64,000 nt of DNA, taken from Mesorhizobium carmichaelinearum (GTDB lineage Bacteria; Pseudomonadota; Alphaproteobacteria; Rhizobiales; Rhizobiaceae). Below the pieces are notes generated by a model. The model was not told the DNA's origin. It worked only from the letters and a program-made list of their open reading frames with translations, and searched no databases. This document shows, in pieces, positions 49,229 to 57,644 of the stretch. The position numbers were made by a program, and so were the translations under genes. The DNA lies in NCBI RefSeq assembly GCF_900199455.1, contig NZ_FZQR01000002.1, positions 558,001 to 622,000 on the forward strand, read 5' to 3'. The number at the start of each line of letters is the position of its first letter. Position 1 is the stretch's first letter.

Positions 49229-50199
49229 ACAAGCTGATCAACGTCGCGCTGATCGCCGCGACGCTGCGCACCACCGCGCCGATCCTCCTGGTTGCACTCG
49301 GTGGGTCGTTCACCACCAAGGCCGGCATCTTCAACATCGGCCTCGAGGGGCAGATGCTGGCCGGCGCCTTCTTCGCCGTCATCGGCTCGATCTGGACGGG
49401 TTCGGCATTCGCGGGCGTGGCTTGCGGCGTCGCCGCGGCGCTTGCCTTCGCGCTCGCCTTTGCCGTGCTTGTGGTGACGTTCCGGGCCAATGAAGTGGTC
49501 GTCGGGCTGGCGCTCAACATCCTTGCCGGCGGCATGACGATCTCGCTGATGAAAGCGATTTTCGGCACGCGCGGATCGATCGTCGGTCACGGCATTGTCG
49601 GCCTGCCCAAGGTGCAGATACCCGGCGCCCAGGCGCTGCTCGGTTCATGGGCGCCGCTGATCTCCGGCTTCACGCCGATCGTCTATGTCGCGTTCATCGC
49701 CGTGCCGCTCTTGGTGCTGTTCTACAACCGCACCCGGCTCGGCCTCTATATCCGCGTCGTCGGCGAAAAGCCCGAAGCCGCCGAGGCGCTCGGCATCTCG
49801 ATCACTCGCGTCCGCTACACCGCCTCGCTGCTGTGCGGATTGCTGGCGGGTCTGGCCGGCGCGCATCTGTCGCTCGGCTACATCACCATGTTCACCGAGA
49901 ACATGTCCTCGGGCCGCGGCTTCATGGCGGTGGCGATCCTGATCTTCTCCAATGGCGACCCGCTGAAAGTGCTGGCCGGCTGCCTGCTGTTCGGTTTCGC
50001 CGATGCCTTCTCGCTGCGCCTGCAGACCTTCGGTTTTCCGTCCTACCTGGTTCTCACCGTGCCCTATGTCGTCGCGCTGACGGCGTTGTTCGCGCTGTCC
50101 TACCGGGCGCGGCCGAAAATCATCAAGGAGACGCTGGCATCGATGCAGAAACTTTTGTCGGTGGACAGGAACAGCGCCCCGGTCGACAAAAATCCCTAG
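49216..50199 (+). CDS. Nucleoside-type ABC transporter permease, second subunit
   Basis: The 327-residue BPD_transp_2 permease has GGSFTTKAGIFNIGLEGQML, FRANEVVVGLALNILAGGMT and LAGAHLSLGYITMFTENMSS, each characteristic of the second subunit in BMP-type importers. GGGGGAG lies eight bases before the ATG, inside the end of the first permease gene. A nucleoside hydrolase gene starts 13 bases after its stop. Confidence 0.88.
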   Translation: MEILDKLINVALIAATLRTTAPILLVALGGSFTTKAGIFNIGLEGQMLAGAFFAVIGSIWTGSAFAGVACGVAAALAFALAFAVLVVTFRANEVVVGLALNILAGGMTISLMKAIFGTRGSIVGHGIVGLPKVQIPGAQALLGSWAPLISGFTPIVYVAFIAVPLLVLFYNRTRLGLYIRVVGEKPEAAEALGISITRVRYTASLLCGLLAGLAGAHLSLGYITMFTENMSSGRGFMAVAILIFSNGDPLKVLAGCLLFGFADAFSLRLQTFGFPSYLVLTVPYVVALTALFALSYRARPKIIKETLASMQKLLSVDRNSAPVDKNP

Positions 50200-50212
50200 T
50201 GAAGGAACTCTC

Positions 50213-51226
50213 ATGGAACGCATAATCCTCGACGTGGATTCTGCCGGCGACGATATTCTGGCCGTGCTGTTTGCCGCGGCGAATCCGAATGTCCGGCTCG
50301 AAGGCGTCACCACCGTCACGGGCGCCGCAGGCCCGATCGAGCAGGTCACCAATGTCGTGCTCAACACGCTGACGCTTGCCAGCCGCGACGACATACCGGT
50401 CCATGCCGGCGCGTGGCGGCCGATCGTCGGCAATTCCAAGGCCGACATGGAGGCGCCGGTGCATTTCGAAAAGCGGCTCGTTGCCCGCTTCGGCGACCGG
50501 CTGAAGAAATTCAACCCGCCGGCGCCGCCCCCCTCCCGCCCGGCGACGCCGGGACATGCCGTCGATTTCATCATCGATACGGTCATGGCCAATCCCGGCG
50601 AGATCACGCTGGTGACGACCGGGCCGCTGACCAATGCCGCGATGGCGCTCTTGCAGGAACCGCGCCTGACGGGCGCGCTCAAGCGGCTCCTGGTGCTTGG
50701 CGGCAACTTCCAGACGCCGGGGAACATGACGCCGCTGTCGGAATACAACATCTGGGCCGATCCGGAGGCTTCGCGCATCGTGCTCAACGCCGATGTCGAC
50801 AAGATCCTGGTGCCGCTCGACATCTGTGAGGACAATCGCGTCGCTGCCTCGATGCTGACGCGCGACGACATCGCCGACATGCAGGCCGTTGCCCGCAAGA
50901 ATGCCGTCTTCGACATGATCGCCGACAGCTTCCCGATCTACATCGACATCTGGCGTGAGTTCTTCGACCTTGTCGGTTTCCCCATGGACGACGTCATCAC
51001 CGTGGCACTGGCCTTCGACCCGGCCCTTGCCACCATGACCGAACCGCTCTTCGTCGATGTCGTGCTCGACGGCCGCCTCGCCCGCGGACAGACGGTTGCC
51101 CATCGCGGCCGGCAGTTGCTGCCCGGCGGCGGACCGAAGACCACGCGCATCTGCACCGATCTCGACGGCCGCCGCTTCCTGAACATCTTCAAGCAAACCA
51201 TCGCGCGCTACGAACAAGCGGCGTGA
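50213..51226 (+). CDS. Nucleoside hydrolase (IUNH family), first copy
   Basis: The 337-residue enzyme has the calcium-binding fingerprint ILDVDSAGDDILAVL at its N-terminus (the usual D-x-D-x4-DD pattern), GVTTVTGAAGPIEQV, TLVTTGPLTNAAMALL and LGGNFQTPGNMTPLSEYNIW with ADPEASRIVL. IUNH enzymes hydrolyse the N-glycosidic bond of ribonucleosides to base and ribose. The Asp-Ser-Ala replacement of the usual Asp-Pro-Gly in the fingerprint suggests an unusual specificity. It starts 13 bases after the permease stop and was probably co-transcribed with the importer. ATG 50213 has AAGGAAC upstream. Confidence 0.87.
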   Translation: MERIILDVDSAGDDILAVLFAAANPNVRLEGVTTVTGAAGPIEQVTNVVLNTLTLASRDDIPVHAGAWRPIVGNSKADMEAPVHFEKRLVARFGDRLKKFNPPAPPPSRPATPGHAVDFIIDTVMANPGEITLVTTGPLTNAAMALLQEPRLTGALKRLLVLGGNFQTPGNMTPLSEYNIWADPEASRIVLNADVDKILVPLDICEDNRVAASMLTRDDIADMQAVARKNAVFDMIADSFPIYIDIWREFFDLVGFPMDDVITVALAFDPALATMTEPLFVDVVLDGRLARGQTVAHRGRQLLPGGGPKTTRICTDLDGRRFLNIFKQTIARYEQAA

Positions 51227-51237
51227 GGACCGATAAA

Positions 51238-52170
51238 ATGACCATTGCAACTCCCATCCTGTTCGACTGCGACCCCGGCCATGACGACGCCATTGCGTTG
51301 GTCATGGCACATCGCTCGCCGGCGATAAAACTGCTCGGCGTCACCACGACCTGCGGCAATGCCGAGGTCGAAAAGACGACGGCCAATGCGCTGCGCATCC
51401 TCGAATATATCGGCGCCGGCGACGTGCCGGTCGCTCAAGGGTGTCATCGTCCCCTGGCGCGGCCGCTGGTGCTCGGCACCGCCGATGGTCCGAGCGGCCT
51501 CGAAGGCTCCCCTTATCTGCCGCAGGCCACGATCAAGCCGGTCGACCAGCACGCCGTCGATTTCCTGGCCGACAAGCTGCGCGCCGCGCCCGAGCCGATC
51601 CTGGTCGTCGCCACCGGCCCGCTGTCCAATATCGGCCTGATGATCCTCAAGCATCGCGACGTGCTGCCCAAGATCAAGGAGTTGATCTGGATGGGCGGCG
51701 TCTTCTACCGCAAGAGCGAGATCATCACGCCGACCGAGTTCAATGCGTTCTGCGACCCTGAGGCGCTGAAGATCGTGCTGGACAGCGGCGTGCCGATCCT
51801 GATGGTCGGGCTCGACGTCACCATGCAGGTGCTGATCGAGGCACCGCAATATGCCGAGCTCGCCACGATCGACACGCCGCTCGGCAAGCTCGTCAACGAC
51901 TGGCTGCTGTTCTACGAGAAGCTGCACCGCAACTCGATGGGCGTCGGCGGCGCCATGCACGATCCGCTGGCCCTGGCACTCGCCATCGACCCGACGCTGG
52001 TGCGCACGCGTCCGGCCCATATCGGCGTCGACCTGTCCGGCACCTATGCTTTTGGCGCGACGGTTGCTGATTTCTGGAGCGAGCGCGGCGAGAAGGACAA
52101 TGCGCGCATCGCCCATGAGGTCGATGCCGACCGTTTCTTCAAGCTGATGTTCGACCTGCTGCGGGATTGA
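51238..52170 (+). CDS. Nucleoside hydrolase (IUNH family), second copy
   Basis: The 310-residue enzyme has the canonical fingerprint LFDCDPGHDDAIALVMAHRS, LGVTTTCGNAEVEKT, ILVVATGPLSNIGLMI, WMGGVFYRKSEI and the late active-site segment AMHDPLALALAIDPTL. This is the typical ribonucleoside hydrolase (RihA/IunH-like). ATG 51238 follows GAGGA by eight bases. With the upstream copy it gives two enzymes of the same family in one operon, one classical and one divergent, perhaps for different bases or sugars. Confidence 0.89.
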   Translation: MTIATPILFDCDPGHDDAIALVMAHRSPAIKLLGVTTTCGNAEVEKTTANALRILEYIGAGDVPVAQGCHRPLARPLVLGTADGPSGLEGSPYLPQATIKPVDQHAVDFLADKLRAAPEPILVVATGPLSNIGLMILKHRDVLPKIKELIWMGGVFYRKSEIITPTEFNAFCDPEALKIVLDSGVPILMVGLDVTMQVLIEAPQYAELATIDTPLGKLVNDWLLFYEKLHRNSMGVGGAMHDPLALALAIDPTLVRTRPAHIGVDLSGTYAFGATVADFWSERGEKDNARIAHEVDADRFFKLMFDLLRD

Positions 52171-52195
52171 AATCCCACGGAGGTATTCCCTTGAT

Positions 52196-53068
52196 TCAGC
52201 GTGGCCCGGTGCTGGGGATCGGGTCAGACAGTCTTTCGGCATGCCATCGCAGATGGTCGTCCATGAATGTCGAAATGAAGAAATAGGAGTGGTCGTAGCC
52301 ATCCTGCATGCGCAGGGTCAGCGCAATGCCGGCCTTGGCGCAGGCCGCTTCCAGCAGCCACGGCCTCAGCCCGTCCTTGAGAAAGCCATCCGACGCCCCT
52401 TGATCGACGAAAAGCTCGGGGAAGCGGTGGCCATCCTCGATGAGCAAGGTGGCATCGTAACCCCGCCATGAGGTCTCGTCGGCGCCGAGGTATTTTTCGA
52501 AGGCCGGCCGCGACCAGCCGGCGGTGCTCGGCTGCACGATCGGCGCGAAGGCCGAGCAGCTTTTGAAGCGTTCGGGATTCTTGAGCGCGATCGTCAGGGC
52601 GCCATGCCCGCCCATCGAGTGGCCGAAGATCGCCTGGCGCGCCATATCGGCCGGAAACTCCTGCGCGATCAACGCCGGCAATTCCTCGTTGACATAGGAG
52701 TACATGCGGTAGTTCGCGGCGTAGGGCGCTTGCGTCGCGTCGAGGTAGAACCCCGCGCCGCTGCCGAACTGCCAATTGTCCTTCTCGTCGGGGATGTCGG
52801 CGCCGCGCGGGCTGGTGTCGGGACAGACGACGATCAGGCCAAGCTCGACGGCCATGCGCCTGTACTCACCCTTGTCCATGACATTGGCATGGGTGCAGGC
52901 TAGGCCGGAGAGATACCATACGACCGGGCAAGGTTTTTCGAGGGCCTGCGGCGGCACGAAGACGGCAAAAATCATGTCGCAGGCGCAGGCATCCGAAGCG
53001 TGGGAATAGACGCCCTGCACGCCGCCATGCGACCTAGCAGAGGAGATGGTCTTCATCCGGTCCGACAT
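52196..53068 (-). CDS. fghA: S-formylglutathione hydrolase
   Basis: The 290-residue esterase D-family enzyme has YSHASDACACDMIFAVFVPP, VWYLSGLACTHANVMDKGE, the nucleophile serine in IFGHSMGGHGALTIAL and the catalytic histidine in MQDGYDHSYFFI. It hydrolyses S-formylglutathione to formate and glutathione in formaldehyde detoxification. ATG 53068 with GGAG nine bases upstream was chosen; 53056 (MKTIS) is also possible. It lies 74 bases downstream of a TMADH-type demethylase on the same strand, so formaldehyde released by that enzyme is a natural source of its substrate. The stop is at 52196, 25 bases from the convergent nucleoside hydrolase. Confidence 0.9.
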   Translation of the reverse strand: MSDRMKTISSARSHGGVQGVYSHASDACACDMIFAVFVPPQALEKPCPVVWYLSGLACTHANVMDKGEYRRMAVELGLIVVCPDTSPRGADIPDEKDNWQFGSGAGFYLDATQAPYAANYRMYSYVNEELPALIAQEFPADMARQAIFGHSMGGHGALTIALKNPERFKSCSAFAPIVQPSTAGWSRPAFEKYLGADETSWRGYDATLLIEDGHRFPELFVDQGASDGFLKDGLRPWLLEAACAKAGIALTLRMQDGYDHSYFFISTFMDDHLRWHAERLSDPIPSTGPR

Positions 53069-53142
53069 GTTCTTCTTCTCCGCCATCGGCAAACGTCACG
53101 GCCGCCTGTCTAAGGACCATGGTTGCCAGGCGCAAGTCCCGG

Positions 53143-55212
53143 CTATTCCGCCGCCAGCGCCGTCACCTCACGCCGGAACGGCAGCGCATCGCCGATATCG
53201 TGTTCGTCCAGCTCGCGCGCGAAGCGGTGGCCGGCATAGGTTGCCCAGGCGATCGGGCCTGGCGCCTCGGCATCGCCGATGACCTTGATCGAACGGATGC
53301 CATTGTCGGCCCATTCGTCGCGCCGCGCTTTCAGCGCGCGCCAGACCTCGTCGTCCTGTTGGCGCGACGTCACCAGCACCACGGCGTCGGCGGCGATGTC
53401 GCGTTCGACCCCGGTGTAGGCGCAGGCGGTGGCAACGCCTCCTGGCACGACGCGCGTCACGGTCCGGTTGAGCACGATCTCGACGCCGAGCCCGGCCAGG
53501 CGGCGGTGGATGGCGCCCTGTTCCAGCGTGTTGCGCGTCCAGTCCGAGACATAGGCGGACGGCGTCACCAGCGTCACCTTCGCGCCGTTGCGCGCCATCA
53601 GCTCGGCCAGAACGCCACCCATATAGTAGTGGTCGTCGTCGAACAGCACGACGTTGCCGGTCGGCACATTGCTGCCCATCAGATCGTCTGGCGTATAGAC
53701 CGGCATGGCCTGGTCGATCGGCATCGGCACGACATGGGCGCGCGCCACGCCGTCGCGGCGCCATGTCGAGCCGGTGGCCAGCGCGATGTTCTGAAAGCCG
53801 AAGGCCAGTATGTCCTGCGCCGACAACCGGCTTTCGAAATAGATGTCGACATTGGACATCTGGCTGAGCTGGTACTGGCGATAGTCGCGCACGCGGCCCC
53901 ATGCGGACAGGCCAGGCAGACGGCATTCGCGCGCGACGCGGCCGCCGAGCTCGGTGCCGGCCTCGGCAATGGCCACCTGATAGCCGCGCAGGCCGAGCGC
54001 GCGAGCGGCCTCCAACCCGGCCGGACCGGCGCCGACGATCAGCACGCTGTCGCTGTCGCCCTTGGCCTGCATGCGCTCGGGATGCCAGCCCTTGCGCCAC
54101 TCCTCCATGAAGGTCGGGTTCTGCGTGCAGCGCGAGATCGACATGGTCATGTCGCCGGTGATGCAGATGTTGCAGCCAATGCACTCGCGGATGTCCTCGA
54201 TCCGCCCCTCCTCCACCTTCTTCGGCAGGAAGGGATCGGCGATCGACGGGCGGGCGCAGCCGATGAAATCGAGCGTGCCGGACTTGATCATCCTGACCAT
54301 GACATCCGGCGAGGTGAAGCGACCGACGCCGACGACCGGCTTCGAGGTCAGATTCTTGATGCCGGACACCAGGCTTTCCTGCGCTGCCTCCTCCTTGAAG
54401 CGCGACGGCCCCGAACAATCCTCCCAGGCGCCATGCGCCAGGTCCCAGAGGTCGGGCAGATCGGCATGCATCTCGATCATGTCGCGCACTTCGGAATTGG
54501 CAAAGCCAAGCTCGCCGATCATCTCGTCGAGCGACAGCCGCAGCGTCAGGCCGCAAGTGTCGCCGATGGCGTCGCGGCCTTCCTCGATCAGCTCGCGCAT
54601 CAGCCGCGAGCGGTTTTCCAGCGAGCCGCCATATTCGTCGCTGCGCTGATTGGTGGCGGTGGACAGGAAGTGCTGGATGATGCCGAAACCATGCGCGCCG
54701 TAGAGACAGACCAGATCGAAGCCAGCCAGCTTGGCGCGCTTGAAGGCATTGCGGTGCCAGCGCCTGAGGTCGCGTATATCCTGCTTGTCCATCGCGCGCG
54801 CCTGCACCGGATCGTTGGTGAAGGTGCGGATCGGCAAGGCCGACGGTCCGCGCGGCACTTCCTTGGTGTAGAGGTTCGGGCCGTTGATGCCGGAATAGGC
54901 GAGCTGAATGCCGGCCAGCGCGCCATGCTGGTGCATGGCCTCAGCCATCCTGGCCAGCGCCGGGATATCGGCGTCGTCCCACAGCCTGAGCTCGATGAAG
55001 GGCGTGATCTCCGAAGTGTGGTGCATCTCCGTCTGCTCGGTGAAGATGACGCCCCAGCCGCCTTCCGACTTGACGCGCCGCATCTCGGCCGCAGCAGAGG
55101 GATCGCGATAGCCGCCGCCATTGCAATGCGGCACCTGGTAGAAACGGTTCTTGGCGGTCACCGGACCGATCTTCACAGGTTCGAACAGAATGTCGTAGCG
55201 TGCATCACGCAT
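53143..55212 (-). CDS. Trimethylamine/dimethylamine dehydrogenase-family flavoprotein
   Basis: The 689-residue protein aligns closely with trimethylamine dehydrogenase as I remember it. The N-terminal TIM barrel has Cys30 in FYQVPHCNGGG (covalent FMN), YGAHGFGIIQHFLS, and DLWDLAHG; the 4Fe-4S ligands are in CIGCNICITGDMTMSISRC; the C-terminal half has ADP/FAD motifs (VLIVGAGPAGLEAARALG). Residue 60 is Gln, as in dimethylamine dehydrogenase, rather than Tyr of trimethylamine dehydrogenase, and the Trp355 position is not Trp. So it probably oxidises a secondary amine or N-methyl compound, releasing formaldehyde. ATG 55212 has GGAAGGAAG upstream. The adjacent fghA supports demethylation. Confidence 0.85.
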   Translation of the reverse strand: MRDARYDILFEPVKIGPVTAKNRFYQVPHCNGGGYRDPSAAAEMRRVKSEGGWGVIFTEQTEMHHTSEITPFIELRLWDDADIPALARMAEAMHQHGALAGIQLAYSGINGPNLYTKEVPRGPSALPIRTFTNDPVQARAMDKQDIRDLRRWHRNAFKRAKLAGFDLVCLYGAHGFGIIQHFLSTATNQRSDEYGGSLENRSRLMRELIEEGRDAIGDTCGLTLRLSLDEMIGELGFANSEVRDMIEMHADLPDLWDLAHGAWEDCSGPSRFKEEAAQESLVSGIKNLTSKPVVGVGRFTSPDVMVRMIKSGTLDFIGCARPSIADPFLPKKVEEGRIEDIRECIGCNICITGDMTMSISRCTQNPTFMEEWRKGWHPERMQAKGDSDSVLIVGAGPAGLEAARALGLRGYQVAIAEAGTELGGRVARECRLPGLSAWGRVRDYRQYQLSQMSNVDIYFESRLSAQDILAFGFQNIALATGSTWRRDGVARAHVVPMPIDQAMPVYTPDDLMGSNVPTGNVVLFDDDHYYMGGVLAELMARNGAKVTLVTPSAYVSDWTRNTLEQGAIHRRLAGLGVEIVLNRTVTRVVPGGVATACAYTGVERDIAADAVVLVTSRQQDDEVWRALKARRDEWADNGIRSIKVIGDAEAPGPIAWATYAGHRFARELDEHDIGDALPFRREVTALAAE

Positions 55213-55481
55213 GGTGCTTCCTTCCTGCCAGCGTCGCATCGCGGCATGCGCGGCGATGTTTTGGCGCAAGCCGGTCCGCCCAGTGGGTAGATGCCGTGAG
55301 CCTACTCATAAGTTGCGGCGCGTGCCGGAAAACTACAGATTTCTTCTGTGCCGATTAGGACGCGCCTAATCCGCCCCTCGCCGCTGGATTAGCATCCGGT
55401 GAATCCCGGCTGAGCCAAATGCGACTTCAAGGCCATGGCCACGCGATGCTAGATAGCGCGCAGCCAATGAGACAAAAACGC

Positions 55482-56648
55482 ATGGACAGCATCCAGATCC
55501 TTGAAAAGCTGATCGCCTTTCCGACGGTCAGCCGCGACTCGAACCTCGACCTCATCGGCTATGTGACGGAGTTGCTGGGGACGCAGGGCATTGCCTGCCA
55601 GATCATCCGCAGCCCGGACGGCCACAAGGCGAACCTGTTCGCCACCATCGGACCGGCCGACGCGCCGGGCGTCATGCTGTCCGGCCACACCGACGTCGTT
55701 CCGATCGACGGGCAGGATTGGACGCTGCCGCCTTTCGAGATGACCGCGCGCGACGGCAGGCTGTATGGCCGTGGCGCTGCCGACATGAAGGGTTTTGTCG
55801 CCTGCGCGCTTGCAGCGTCTCTCAAGGCCGCGAAAATGAGCCTGCAAACGCCCTTGCATCTGGCGCTTTCCTATGACGAGGAGGTCGGCTGCATCGGCGT
55901 GCACAGCCTGATCGACATGTTGCGTTCGGCGCCGCACCGACCTCTGCTGTGCATCGTCGGCGAGCCGACCAATATGCAGGTGGCGACCGGCCACAAGGGC
56001 AAGCTCGCGGCGCGCGCCATCTGCAGGGGACGCGAAGGCCATTCGGCGCTCGCGCCCTTGGCACTCAATGCCATTCATCTCGGCTGCGATTTCGTCTCCG
56101 CCTTGCGCCGGGAACAGGACCGGCTGGCCAGCGATGGCGCGCGCGACGGCGACTATGACATTCCCTACACCACCGTCCATGTCGGCAAGATCAATGCCGG
56201 CGTGGCGCTCAACATCGTGCCCAACCTCTGCCAGCTCGACTTCGAGATCCGCAATGTCGCGGCCGACAATCCCGACCAAATCCTCGACGGGCTGCGCGCG
56301 GAGGCGCAGCGCATCGCCGCTGCCGCGTCAGCTATCGCGCCAGAGGCGGCCATCGACATCGAGATCACCAACACCTATCCGGGGCTGGACACGCCGGCGA
56401 ATTCGCAGGCCGTGGCCTTCGTGAAGTCGCTGACCGGAGCCAACGACACCATCAAGGTTGCCTTCGGCACCGAAGGCGGATTGTTCAGCCGCGATCTCGG
56501 CACGCCGACCATCGTGTGCGGACCGGGCTCGATGGCGCAAGGGCACAGGCCGGACGAATTCGTCAGCGTCGAACAGATGCGCCGCTGCGACGACATGCTG
56601 GACAATCTGCTGCGGCGGCTTGCCGATCACCAGCTTCAGGTGGCGTGA
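55482..56648 (+). CDS. Acetylornithine deacetylase-like M20 metallopeptidase (ArgE type)
   Basis: The 388-residue enzyme has the M20 metal site: SGHTDVVPIDGQDW, GRGAADMKGFVACALAA, SYDEEVGCIGVH and the later GTEGGLFSRDLGTPTIVCGP, with the dimerisation lid between. It is of the ArgE/DapE group, which hydrolyses N-acyl amino acids to free amine and acid. Because it sits among amine-catabolism genes rather than arginine genes, an N-acyl amine or diamine intermediate is as likely as acetylornithine. ATG 55482 was chosen among close candidates; no strong ribosome site is visible. It is divergent from the TMADH gene. Confidence 0.83.
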   Translation: MDSIQILEKLIAFPTVSRDSNLDLIGYVTELLGTQGIACQIIRSPDGHKANLFATIGPADAPGVMLSGHTDVVPIDGQDWTLPPFEMTARDGRLYGRGAADMKGFVACALAASLKAAKMSLQTPLHLALSYDEEVGCIGVHSLIDMLRSAPHRPLLCIVGEPTNMQVATGHKGKLAARAICRGREGHSALAPLALNAIHLGCDFVSALRREQDRLASDGARDGDYDIPYTTVHVGKINAGVALNIVPNLCQLDFEIRNVAADNPDQILDGLRAEAQRIAAAASAIAPEAAIDIEITNTYPGLDTPANSQAVAFVKSLTGANDTIKVAFGTEGGLFSRDLGTPTIVCGPGSMAQGHRPDEFVSVEQMRRCDDMLDNLLRRLADHQLQVA

Positions 56649-56658
56649 CGGAGCGCCT

Positions 56659-57594
56659 CTATTCCACGACCCGCCCGCTGCCGAACACGCCCTGTTCGAC
56701 GACAAAACGGCGGCAATGATTGATGAACGCCTGCACCGTCTGCGTGCGGTGCTCGGCGTTGGGCAAGGCGACGCCCATGGTCAGCGGCCGCAAATCCCCC
56801 GCCAGCGGCACGAAGACCAGCGGCTTGCCGTCGGGCGCCAGCGTGTTGAGCGGCCGCATATTGGCGATGCCGTAGCCAAAGCCGTTGGCAACCATCGACC
56901 GCATCACCGCAATGTCGCCGGTGCGCTCGGCGATGTTCGGCCTGATGCCCCGCATCTGGAAGGCCGAGAGAAAATATTCGCGGCTGTATGGCAGGTCGAG
57001 CAGCACCATCGGCTCGTCGGCCAGTTCTTCCGTCGTGATCGAGGCCTTGCCGGCGAAGCGGTGCCCTTGTGGCAGCATGACATAGGCCGGCACCAGCATC
57101 AGCGGTTCGAACGTCGTATCCTGCGACAGTTCGAGATCGTAGGTCAGCGCCGCGTCGATTTCGCCTCGCTGCAGCATTTCGAGCAACTGACCCTGGTTGC
57201 GTTCGAACTGGCGGAACCGCACCTCGGGATAGGCGCGCTCGAACTTGGCGCGCAGCGTCGGCATGACGATCTGCGCGAAGGTCAGCAGGCATCCGACCGC
57301 CAGCGGCCCACGCACCTTCTCGGCGATGTCGCCGGCAATATCGTGCAGGGCGTCGGCATCGGCCAGCAGCCGGGCGGCCTCCTTCAGGAAAACGCGCCCG
57401 CCAGCCGTGAGCGACAGGCCATGCGAATGCTTGCGGACAAAAAGCTGGACGCCAAACTCAGCCTCCAACTGCGCGATCGACGCCGAGATCGAAGGCGGCG
57501 AAACATTAACCTGTTCGGCCGCCTTGGTAATGGAGCCGGCTTCGCCGACGGCGACGAAATATTCCAGTTGTCTCAGGGTGAAGCGTAGCGGCAT
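56659..57594 (-). CDS. LysR family transcriptional regulator
   Basis: The 311-residue LysR protein has the winged helix LRQLEYFVAVGEAGSITKAA and SPPSISASIAQLEAEFGVQL, then an effector domain with AVGCLLTFAQIVMPTL and GEIDAALTYDLELSQDT, a pattern like OxyR/CbbR-type LysR proteins. It is at the downstream end of the ALDH operon (50 bases after that gene) and converges on ArgE. It may control the operon or the neighbours; the effector is unknown. Confidence 0.85.
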   Translation of the reverse strand: MPLRFTLRQLEYFVAVGEAGSITKAAEQVNVSPPSISASIAQLEAEFGVQLFVRKHSHGLSLTAGGRVFLKEAARLLADADALHDIAGDIAEKVRGPLAVGCLLTFAQIVMPTLRAKFERAYPEVRFRQFERNQGQLLEMLQRGEIDAALTYDLELSQDTTFEPLMLVPAYVMLPQGHRFAGKASITTEELADEPMVLLDLPYSREYFLSAFQMRGIRPNIAERTGDIAVMRSMVANGFGYGIANMRPLNTLAPDGKPLVFVPLAGDLRPLTMGVALPNAEHRTQTVQAFINHCRRFVVEQGVFGSGRVVE

Positions 57595-57644
57595 GGGCTT
57601 CTATGTTGCCGGTTTGGGCGCTGCGATCAAGCGCCCGCGCGGCT

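Noticed and set aside
53119-55290. 723-codon open frame on the plus strand across the TMADH-like gene
   Set aside because: It is the antisense of a gene with complete motifs and has low-complexity Arg/His/Ala-rich sequence without any domain; long antisense frames are usual in GC-rich DNA.
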